64,000 nt of DNA from the NCBI GenBank assembly GCA_030615205.1, contig JAUWZS010000002.1, positions 62,001 through 126,000 on the forward strand, read 5' to 3'. Shown one piece after another: positions 56,437-64,000 of this stretch. This DNA is from Candidatus Aenigmatarchaeota archaeon. Its GTDB lineage: Archaea; Aenigmatarchaeota; Aenigmatarchaeia; CG10238-14; SCSR01. The notes beneath the pieces are model-generated. The model was not told the DNA's origin, made no database searches, and was given only the letters and a program-made list of their open reading frames with translations. The translations under genes and the position numbers were made by a program. Positions within the stretch are counted from its first letter, which is position 1, and each line of letters opens with the position of its first letter.

Positions 56437-57939
56437 TTAACTGCCAGTTGCAGTTTTGATTGCTGTACCAACAACTATTCCAACAATTTCTGCACATCTC
56501 TCGGGGTCTTCAGAACAGAATTGTTTAGCTTCAGCGGTCCACTCCTCGATAATGGAGCTTGAAATACTTAGTCGTTTCGACCAATCTTTTTCTGATATAT
56601 AATCATAAGTATCATAGAAAATAATAACAATATCTTCCTCTTTTCCCCTATGTGTATCAAATTCCACTGACTCCTCATACTCTGTCTCGTCATGTTCTGC
56701 AACTGGCCCAAATACAATAGTATCACCGCCTATTGGATTGGGTTTAGGTTGTCCGGTGGTCTCATCAATTTCATAGACTAAACAAACAGCTACTGTATAT
56801 TCTGATTGAATATCGCCAGTGTTTATTGCTTTTACCTTACATTTACCTGTTTCATCTATAAAGTTGAAGTATTTGTAACCAATACTGAAAAGATATGCAG
56901 ACTTACTAAAGTCGGGTTCTGGCATGTCGACTTCTATCACCTCTTCAGTACTACTTAATTCTACATAGTCAGTGTATACTGGGTATTCTTTCACCCCAAC
57001 AGAAATATGTATACCTACCTTATAACGCCCAGGAATTACATCTTTAGCTAAAACGGTTCCCTTCTGGGTAGTAGGTGTTGTTTGTTTGATGTTACCATCT
57101 TCATCTTCAAGAGTAACAGTTATTCCTTCAACTAGTTTATTTGTTCCGGTATCTTTAACAGTAAGCAATATACCAATTGGAGCTGTAATTTCTATTTCAA
57201 AATTATTATTAGGATATACATTGATTGACCGTGCAGAGATTTGCTCTTCATATCTGGCTTCTAAATTATGAGAACCTTTCAAAACATCTTTAATTATTTT
57301 GATTCCATCTGTTCCAGAAATACCTACATCAGAACCATCTAGGTATATTACAGCTCCAGCTATAGGCTCACCTGTGCTTTCGTCAAGTATTCTGACAGTT
57401 ATATCTATTTTTGGTATTGTTGTAGTCGTAGTAGTACTCGTTGTAGTGGTTGTGGTAGTAATTATAGTAGAAGCTCTCCAGCAGCTTTGTCCTTCTTCGC
57501 ATTTATCATGCGTTTCGATATTTAGGTAATTTCCTATGCAAAGAACATATGTACTATCACCACGAGTCCATGATATGCTCTTAATCTGCCCAGATAATAT
57601 GGTACTAGGAGCATTAAGCGTTGTTCCATCACTTGCATCACATCCAAAATTAGTTATATCATGTGCCCCCCGATTTGTGACTAATATTGTAGGATCTGTA
57701 ACAGAAAGCACATCTATATAAACTCCAGGAGTTTCTTCAAAGTATAAAGTTGTAGTAGTTGTTGGTGTTGCGGTAGTTGTCGTTGGTAGACCAGTCTCTT
57801 GTAAAATTGTGGTTGTTGTTGGAGTTGGTATCTTAGGAAAGTTTCCAGTAATAGATAATGTAACAATCCCCGCAGAAGCAGAAATTGCAATTATACTAAT
57901 TACAATTGCTACAAGTATATTCTGAGCAATACCTTTCAT
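56437..57939 (-). CDS. Secreted protein with Thr-rich linkers and carboxypeptidase-regulatory-like (PEGA/CarboxypepD_reg) domains
   Basis: N-terminal TM (archaellin/pseudopilin-like MKGIAQNILVAIVISIIAISASAGIVTL), TTTT linkers, ITVRILDESTGEPIAGAVIYLDGSDVGISGTDG. Confidence 0.75.
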   Translation of the reverse strand: MKGIAQNILVAIVISIIAISASAGIVTLSITGNFPKIPTPTTTTILQETGLPTTTTATPTTTTTLYFEETPGVYIDVLSVTDPTILVTNRGAHDITNFGCDASDGTTLNAPSTILSGQIKSISWTRGDSTYVLCIGNYLNIETHDKCEEGQSCWRASTIITTTTTTTSTTTTTTIPKIDITVRILDESTGEPIAGAVIYLDGSDVGISGTDGIKIIKDVLKGSHNLEARYEEQISARSINVYPNNNFEIEITAPIGILLTVKDTGTNKLVEGITVTLEDEDGNIKQTTPTTQKGTVLAKDVIPGRYKVGIHISVGVKEYPVYTDYVELSSTEEVIEVDMPEPDFSKSAYLFSIGYKYFNFIDETGKCKVKAINTGDIQSEYTVAVCLVYEIDETTGQPKPNPIGGDTIVFGPVAEHDETEYEESVEFDTHRGKEEDIVIIFYDTYDYISEKDWSKRLSISSSIIEEWTAEAKQFCSEDPERCAEIVGIVVGTAIKTATGS

Positions 57940-57997
57940 ATTCCAAAATGAGTCTCTTATATATTAAAGCATTTTGGGAGAAGTAAAGTTTTTAATA

Positions 57998-58303
57998 TTA
58001 GCTCCGTTCAGCAGTTTTATAAGCGTCGTATAGATTGTAGACCCAAAAAATTATATAAAGAGGTATTCCTATTAAAACGAACATTAAAAGGGTGAGTATG
58101 CCAGATAGTATGATAAATAATATTCCTTTCCCAATTTGACCGTTATATATCTGACCCAATCCTGGAATGAAAAAGCTTAGAATGACTGCAATGCCAGAAC
58201 TCTTCTTTTGGTGTGAGCTCCTTCTTTTTAGTTCAATACCACATTTTACACAAACAACTGCATTGGGCTTAACTTTTGCTCTACAGGCAGGGCAGTATTT
58301 CAT
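57998..58303 (-). CDS. Zinc-ribbon + TM2-like domain protein
   Basis: MKYCPACRAKVKPNAVVCVKCG...KKSSGIAVILSFFIPGLGQIYNGQIGKGILFIILSGI...NLYDAYKTAE. Confidence 0.85.
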   Translation of the reverse strand: MKYCPACRAKVKPNAVVCVKCGIELKRRSSHQKKSSGIAVILSFFIPGLGQIYNGQIGKGILFIILSGILTLLMFVLIGIPLYIIFWVYNLYDAYKTAERS

Positions 58304-58384
58304 TTTTATCTAAATCTAACCTATATAGTTAAGTTTAAAAATGTTTATGTCGAATTTCGATGATTTGTCTTCTGAATGCTAATA

Positions 58385-58499
58385 AACCACGAGTGCATCA
58401 ATTTCTAAAGGCAAAAAGAATATAACCTTGTCCCGTGCTTCTGAGATCACAGCTGACGAACGTGCGATCATTGCTCCACAGAGGCGTTTTTGGACAAGG
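58385..58499 (+). repeat. Direct repeat copy B, extended, with terminal inverted repeat CCTTGTCC...GGACAAGG
   Basis: First 55 nt match copy A; CCTTGTCC at 58426..58433 pairs with GGACAAGG at 58492..58499; no convincing ORF. Confidence 0.6.
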
Positions 58500-58548
58500 C
58501 GTAAATAAGAATTAGTGCGCGATGTTTAAATGTTTTTAAATTTCTTAT

Positions 58549-58962
58549 ATGGTTAGTGTTTCTATGCATGGACATGAAGTTGTTGAAAAACCGAACTCAG
58601 AAAAGAGATTGTGTGACCGCTATAGCATCGACGAACTATTTCCGATAACAGCCGCTCTTTTGCAGTGTGGATTATCGGACGGGCATATGACTAGTAAAAA
58701 ATTGGATAAAATTGCTATTCAGTTTGGTCTAAAAGACAGTAGAGAACTTATTGAGGAATTCTATCGGGTTGATCCTGAGGGTGCAAATATACTCGATAAG
58801 AGTTTAATGAAAGGAGATGGTTATACTACAGCTGAAAAGTTATGTAATTATGTTACGAAAATCCTGGAAGACTCGGGTATTAAGAAAGGTTCGCCAAAGT
58901 ATAAAGCTATAATGGAAAAACTTACAGATAAATTCCATAAGGCAAGTGGCAGAGGATGGTAA
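58549..58962 (+). CDS. Hypothetical protein
   Basis: 137-aa ORF. Confidence 0.55.
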   Translation: MVSVSMHGHEVVEKPNSEKRLCDRYSIDELFPITAALLQCGLSDGHMTSKKLDKIAIQFGLKDSRELIEEFYRVDPEGANILDKSLMKGDGYTTAEKLCNYVTKILEDSGIKKGSPKYKAIMEKLTDKFHKASGRGW

Positions 58963-59017
58963 AGAACTTATTGAGGAATTAAACTATCGTTAATTTTAAA
59001 GCAAGAATTTTCTTTAA

Positions 59018-59515
59018 TCAAAGGACGCCATTAAACTCTGGATTTTCTTTGTTAGCAAATGGGGTAAAACTGTACTTACCAGTGGGTACCTGAAACTCCA
59101 TTGTCCCAGCACCAGGAATATCGTTCCCAGCACCAGGAATATCGTCTGATGGATAAGATATTACTGGATAATCAATCATTTTGAAAACAGAAATTTCACC
59201 AAGCAGGTCTCTCAGAATGGCTTTCAATTTTCTTGCTCTTATTTCACTCAATTCATAAAATAAAGCAACTCTTTTTTCTCCTGACAACAGCTCCTTATGT
59301 TTATCAGTCAGTTCTCTTAGTTTTTTCATATTTCCCTTCACACTACAAGTAGTGTAATGAGTCATAAATCCAGGAATCGGACCTGTCTCTCCATTTAGTG
59401 TTCGCGCTATAATAACATTGCATCCACTTATTCCTTTAGTGTACAGGCTCCCTGTAGAGTGTCTCCCATTGTCCCATCCTACTTCGGTGCATTCTGTGTG
59501 TGGATCTGTGTACAT
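59018..59515 (-). CDS. Hypothetical protein with internal 7-aa duplication
   Basis: 165-aa ORF containing SDDIPGAGNDIPGAGTMEF. Confidence 0.5.
   Translation of the reverse strand: MYTDPHTECTEVGWDNGRHSTGSLYTKGISGCNVIIARTLNGETGPIPGFMTHYTTCSVKGNMKKLRELTDKHKELLSGEKRVALFYELSEIRARKLKAILRDLLGEISVFKMIDYPVISYPSDDIPGAGNDIPGAGTMEFQVPTGKYSFTPFANKENPEFNGVL
59104..59145 (+). repeat. Perfect tandem duplication, 2 x 21 bp (tcccagcaccaggaatatcgt)
   Basis: Read directly; in frame with the enclosing minus-strand ORF. Confidence 0.85.
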
Positions 59516-59608
59516 ATATTTTTCTACGACTGTGAGGTTTATAAATGTTAATTTTAAATACCAGCCAGCACAATAACTGCTATAGCAACTAAAGAATTGG
59601 TGTGAAAA

Positions 59609-59752
59609 ATGAGTGAATGCAGTCCGTCAGCTTGTGCAACATGCCCTATGCACGAACTTGAAGAAAAGATGAAAAAGAAAATGAAAGAAGCGAAAGAGCA
59701 GGCTGAGAAAGAAAAAGCTGCAGATGGAAAAGCAAAAGCAGAAAAAGATTGA
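59609..59752 (+). CDS. 47-aa microprotein with N-terminal Cys cluster and Lys/Glu helix
   Basis: Manual translation: MSECSPSACATCPMHELEEKMKKKMKEAKEQAEKEKAADGKAKAEKD*. Resembles Cys-rich N-termini of Mrp/NBP35-type proteins. Confidence 0.55.
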   Translation: MSECSPSACATCPMHELEEKMKKKMKEAKEQAEKEKAADGKAKAEKD

Positions 59753-59866
59753 ACTTTATTTACTTCTAATACTAAAGAATATTACAAACTCGAATCGTAT
59801 GGAGATTCCCTTTTAGCGTTATATAGAAAAAAAGAGAGAGAAATTGATGAAATTCGGAGTGGTTTT

Positions 59867-62434
59867 GTGGAATTTTTGCCGAAATTGAAAGAAAAACGGT
59901 GGGACAAAGCCGTTGAAGCGCGAATTTTTGATGATTGGCAGCGAAAGAAGATATTTGTGTTTAATAAAGCCGAACGTAAGCCTGTTTTTACTATTGACAC
60001 ACCACCGCCTTATGTGAATACACCTGTGCATATCGGTCATGCTTATACTTATGTTATCATGGACATTATCGCACGCTTTCGCCGGATGAACAAATGGAAT
60101 GTATTATTCCCTATAGGGCTTGACAAGAACGGCTTGCCGATTGAAGTGCAGGCTGAAAAGACTTTTGGTATAAACACACGTGACACGCCACGCGAGGTCT
60201 TCCTGAGAAAGTGCAAACAGCTCATCGAAAAAAGCGGCGACACTTCGCTGGACAGCTTCAAACAACTTGGGCTGAGCTGCAACAGCTGGAAAAGAGCATA
60301 CGTACTCGGCGGTAGGTATGACACTGATGACAAAGAGTATCGGAAGCTGACGCAAGAGACATTTATCCGGCTTTGGAACAAGGGGCTTGTGTACGAAGAC
60401 GTTAAGCCGACGAATTACTGCACTGTATGTCGGACCACGATATCTGACGCAGAAGTAGAGTATAGAGAAGAGCAGACCTCTTTGAACTACATACAATTCC
60501 AAGTCCTTGAAACAGCAGGTTATATGGGTGAGTTGATAACAATAGCAACGACCAGGCCCGAGCTGTTGTGCGCATGCAAGCTAATACTTTACAATCCGGA
60601 TGATCTTAGGTATGCACACTTGGAAGGCCGGACAGCAGTAGTGCCTATTTACAAACATAAAGTGCCAATAATGCCACATCCGTACGCAAAAACGGATTTC
60701 GGAACTGGTTTGGTAATGATATGCAGCTTTGGTGATTATAGCGATGTGCGGATTCTGCGTGAGCTGGATATAAACCCGACGTATTCAATCAGTGCAGACG
60801 GTACAATGACACGTGCAGCTGGCAGATATTATGAGATGACTGTAAAAGAAGCACGCAAGGCCATAACAGAAGACCTGAAAGCAGCCGGGCTTTTAGAGAA
60901 GCAAGAGCCGATAACACAGCGACAGCCCATATGTTGGCGCAGCAAAAATCCTGTAGAATTTGTACCAATGAATGAGCTTTATCTGAAGCAGGTCGAGTTT
61001 AAAGAAGATCTGATGAAAATTGCAGATGGCATAAGCTTCTATTCACCTGAAAGCAAGCAGATTCTGATTGATTGGGTAAACTCAATAAACATTGATTGGG
61101 TACTGTCGCGCAGACGCTACTATGGAACAGAAATCCCTCTATGGTATTGCAAGAGCTGTAAAACTCCTGTTGTGCCAAAGCCTGGAAAATATTACCAGCC
61201 ATGGAAACAAAGCTCACCCGTCAAAAGATGCCCGAACTGCAACAGCCGCAAGTTAATTGGCGAAACCCGCACATTCGATACTTGGTTCGATTCGAGCAGC
61301 TCAGAGTACTACGTGCTCGGCTATTTGTGGGACAAGGCTTTCTGGCGCAAGAACATGCCATGCACACTGCGACCACAAGGCAAAGAGATCGTACGAACAT
61401 GGCTCTACTTCACTCTGCTTAAAGCATGGCTCCTGGACAAAAAGCAGGCTTTCAAAAACTGTTGGATACATATGCATGTGGTCGACGAAAAAGGGGCGAA
61501 GATAAGCAAGAGTGTGGGCAACATCATTGACCCGCAGCAGATTATCAAAAAATACGGGGCAGAAGCTTTCAGAATATGGACATGTTTAGAGGGCGATATA
61601 ACCAAAGGAGATATAAGATGCAGCTTCGAGCGCATAGAAGGAACATCAAAATTCCTTACCAAGATTTGGAACATCTCGCGGTTCATTTCGATTTTTCCTA
61701 AACCAGAAAAACGCAGCATCACGCTTAGCCCAGCAGACAAGTGGATACTCACCGAGCTCACAAAGCTCACGAGCACAGTAAAAGAAAAATATGAGAACTA
61801 TGAATTCCATGCAGCGGCCACAGCAATACGCGATTTTGTGTGGAGTGTTTTTGCTGCGCACTATATAGAGATGGTCAAGCCGCGTGCATACGATGTACGA
61901 GGAAAGTGGAAAGCTGCGCCCAGAGCAACAAAAGCTGCTTGGTATACGCTGCACGAATGCCTGCAGACAATCACACTCCTACTCGCGCCAATAACACCAT
62001 TTGTAACAGAATATATATGGATGCAATTATACGCAAAAAGCAAACGAGACAGCATACACGCCGAAAGTTTCCCAAAAACAACAAAGCTGAAGAAAACTGA
62101 TAAAAAAATGTTAAAGCTGGGTGCAAAACTGATGGAATTCAATTCGAAGGTTTGGAACACAAAAAAAGAGCAAGGCCTCTCGCTGCGCGACCCGATCGAC
62201 ATCCGTGTGCCAAAAAGTTTGAAGCAATTTGAGAATGACCTAAAGCTTATGCATAATTTAGGAAAAGCAGCACCTGAACCAAAACCAGAGAAAACAGAAA
62301 AAACAAAAGAGAAAGAAGAAAAGGTAACAGAAAAACCAAAGAAAGAAAAAGAGAAACCAAAAATAGCAAAGCCAGTGAAAAAACCAAAACCGAAGAAGGA
62401 AAAGAAAAAAATCAAAAAGAAGAAAAAGGTTTGA
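59867..62434 (+). CDS. valS: Valyl-tRNA synthetase (archaeal type) with Lys-rich C-terminal extension
   Basis: FTIDTPPPYVNTPVHIGHAYTYVIMDIIARFRRM; ATTRPELL; TLRPQGKEIVRTWLYFTLLKAWLL; GAKISKSVGN. GTG start; tail PVKKPKPKKEKKKIKKKKKV. Confidence 0.88.
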   Translation: MEFLPKLKEKRWDKAVEARIFDDWQRKKIFVFNKAERKPVFTIDTPPPYVNTPVHIGHAYTYVIMDIIARFRRMNKWNVLFPIGLDKNGLPIEVQAEKTFGINTRDTPREVFLRKCKQLIEKSGDTSLDSFKQLGLSCNSWKRAYVLGGRYDTDDKEYRKLTQETFIRLWNKGLVYEDVKPTNYCTVCRTTISDAEVEYREEQTSLNYIQFQVLETAGYMGELITIATTRPELLCACKLILYNPDDLRYAHLEGRTAVVPIYKHKVPIMPHPYAKTDFGTGLVMICSFGDYSDVRILRELDINPTYSISADGTMTRAAGRYYEMTVKEARKAITEDLKAAGLLEKQEPITQRQPICWRSKNPVEFVPMNELYLKQVEFKEDLMKIADGISFYSPESKQILIDWVNSINIDWVLSRRRYYGTEIPLWYCKSCKTPVVPKPGKYYQPWKQSSPVKRCPNCNSRKLIGETRTFDTWFDSSSSEYYVLGYLWDKAFWRKNMPCTLRPQGKEIVRTWLYFTLLKAWLLDKKQAFKNCWIHMHVVDEKGAKISKSVGNIIDPQQIIKKYGAEAFRIWTCLEGDITKGDIRCSFERIEGTSKFLTKIWNISRFISIFPKPEKRSITLSPADKWILTELTKLTSTVKEKYENYEFHAAATAIRDFVWSVFAAHYIEMVKPRAYDVRGKWKAAPRATKAAWYTLHECLQTITLLLAPITPFVTEYIWMQLYAKSKRDSIHAESFPKTTKLKKTDKKMLKLGAKLMEFNSKVWNTKKEQGLSLRDPIDIRVPKSLKQFENDLKLMHNLGKAAPEPKPEKTEKTKEKEEKVTEKPKKEKEKPKIAKPVKKPKPKKEKKKIKKKKKV

Positions 62435-62470
62435 TATTCCTTTGGAGAATGAATTTATGTAGATGATAGT

Positions 62471-63742
62471 ATGGCAGATAAAAATAAGAAAAGTAAAAAA
62501 AGCGACAAAAAAAGAAACGATGAGAAAAACAAATATAAAATTAAAAAAATTATAAAAGAGCTAGAGAGCATCCGCGGCAGGCACACAGAGCTTGTGTCAG
62601 TCTATATACCATCTGGCTACAACATAGTTGATGTTATTGGGCAATTGAAAGATGAACAGGGTACAGCATCGAACATAAAAAGTAAAACCACGCGCAAAAA
62701 TGTCATGTCTGCGCTGGAGAAGATAATACAACACCTGCGCGTATTCCGTAAGACGCCAGCTAATGGCTTGGTAGTTTTTGCAGGTAATGTATCAGAGGTT
62801 GAAGGCAAAGAAGATATTCAGATCTGGTCATTTGAGCCGGCCGAGTCGCTGAAAACAAAAATATATTGGTGTGATCAGACATTCGTTCTTGACCCATTGA
62901 GAGAAATGATTAAAGATCGCGATATCTATGGTTTGATCGTCCTGGATGCACGTGATGCAAACATCGGCCTACTAAGCGGCAAAAGTATAAAGTCGTTAAA
63001 GCATTTGGACTCGACTGTTCCGTCTAAAACAGTAAAAGGAGGCATGTCGCAACATCGTTATGACCGGATACGCGAAGATGCTATACATGAATTTTTAACA
63101 AAAGTAGGCGATGCCGGATCTGAGATACTGCTAAAACACAAGGACGACCTGAAAGGTTTGATAATCGGCGGACCCGGCCCTGTGAAAGATCGGTTCGCAA
63201 AAGGCAAATACCTCAATTATATGCTGCTGAAAAAGCTTATCGGTGTCAAAGATATAGGATACACCGGCGAGGTTGGGCTGAACGAACTCGTGGAACGTGC
63301 GGAAGATCTGCTCAAAGAATCTGCAATTGCGCATGAAAAACAAGTCCTTCAAAATTTTTTCACTAGGCTGGAAAAAGACGGGCCTGTAACATATGGCGTT
63401 GAGGAAGTTAAGCAGGCGCTTGAAGCCGGATCGGTCGACACGCTTCTCATTTCCGAGGGCTTCGACTGGATGCGTGTGAATTTCGAATGTCAATGTGGCT
63501 TTCAAATAAAACTTGATGTGCCAAGAAGCAGATTAAAGTCTGGACCTGGCCAGCGATGCGAAAAATGCAAAGCTTGGATGAAACCTGACAAAGGTGAAAT
63601 GCTCGAGTTGACAGATGTTCTGATCGAACAGGCTGAAAAAACCAATGCAAAGGTCGAAATGATCTCAACAGAAACGCGCGAAGGCTACCAATTCAAAGAA
63701 CTCGGCGGCCTCGGTGCGATATTGAGATTTAAGTTAAGTTAG
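62471..63742 (+). CDS. prf1: Peptide chain release factor aRF1 with GGM in place of GGQ
   Basis: GTASNIKSKTTRKNV (NIKS), KIYWCDQTF (YxCxxxF), VPSKTVKGGMSQHRYDRIREDAIHEFL. Confidence 0.92.
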   Translation: MADKNKKSKKSDKKRNDEKNKYKIKKIIKELESIRGRHTELVSVYIPSGYNIVDVIGQLKDEQGTASNIKSKTTRKNVMSALEKIIQHLRVFRKTPANGLVVFAGNVSEVEGKEDIQIWSFEPAESLKTKIYWCDQTFVLDPLREMIKDRDIYGLIVLDARDANIGLLSGKSIKSLKHLDSTVPSKTVKGGMSQHRYDRIREDAIHEFLTKVGDAGSEILLKHKDDLKGLIIGGPGPVKDRFAKGKYLNYMLLKKLIGVKDIGYTGEVGLNELVERAEDLLKESAIAHEKQVLQNFFTRLEKDGPVTYGVEEVKQALEAGSVDTLLISEGFDWMRVNFECQCGFQIKLDVPRSRLKSGPGQRCEKCKAWMKPDKGEMLELTDVLIEQAEKTNAKVEMISTETREGYQFKELGGLGAILRFKLS

Positions 63743-63763
63743 GTTAGTAAATAGCGAATAAAA

Positions 63764-63997
63764 TCAAATTTTAGGTTTTTTTCTTAATTTGTAAGTAATT
63801 CTATCCATAAATGAATCTTGTATCAATACCCCTTCTATTTCTAGTTTCCTGAATAAAGCGGATGGAGAAGGTTTAGTTAAAGAATACTCCCATGACCTGT
63901 TAAGGAAATTTGATATGCGTCTCATAACATCTGGTTCATAATTTGGAGTTAAAGAACTCATAGTTCTATCTAGAAATTCTTCAAGATCATTAAACAT
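63764..63997 (-). CDS. Hypothetical protein, probably truncated at or near the window edge
   Basis: 77-aa ORF. Confidence 0.4.
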   Translation of the reverse strand: MFNDLEEFLDRTMSSLTPNYEPDVMRRISNFLNRSWEYSLTKPSPSALFRKLEIEGVLIQDSFMDRITYKLRKKPKI

Positions 63998-64000
63998 CTT

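Noticed and set aside
59750-59869. UGA recoding joining the 47-aa microprotein to ValRS
   Set aside because: Only frame continuity supports it. No SECIS-like or readthrough signal was recognised, and a GTG start explains valS.
61861-62415. Phe/Ser-rich minus-strand ORF opposite the valS tail
   Set aside because: Antisense of AAA/AAG/GAA-rich sequence.
1-64000. CRISPR arrays, rRNA genes, transposases/integrases, prophage structural genes
   Set aside because: Looked for regularly spaced repeats, rRNA-like sequence and hallmark proteins in the ORF track; none were seen.

Overview
This window is a gene-dense archaeal chromosome segment. Supporting markers are PCNA, aRF1, L10e, L40e, TFS, archaeal-type ValRS, split MetRS, SepF, HMG-CoA synthase, and BHB-type tRNA introns. 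The many small hypothetical proteins and minimal domains are compatible with a DPANN-like lineage, but that placement is inference. I see about 60 credible protein genes and 6 tRNA genes, and no rRNA operon or CRISPR array. About 0-48.6 kb is mostly housekeeping, with a small accessory operon at 31-33 kb. About 49.6-59.6 kb is accessory: secreted Thr-rich proteins, small two-TM proteins, an AbrB/RelE-type TA pair and repeats. Best leads: (1) five of six tRNA genes appear interrupted, including a 42-nt insertion inside the D-stem of tRNA-Ala(CGC) and a 76-nt intron in tRNA-Glu(TTC); (2) aRF1 reads GGM instead of the near-universal GGQ; (3) three identical dyad 17-mers, TCGGCGTTTCTTACCGA, lie upstream of L10e, ppsA and tRNA-Thr; (4) an approximately 3.6 kb interval bounded by 27-nt direct repeats carries three related two-TM microproteins and a possible PD-(D/E)XK protein; (5) an operon has the identical string TGATTAAATGAAA at all four gene junctions and ends in an ORF with an in-frame TAA; (6) HMG-CoA synthase is fused to a DUF35-like domain; (7) a tandem ThyX-like protein and a 56-aa histone-fold-like protein are present.
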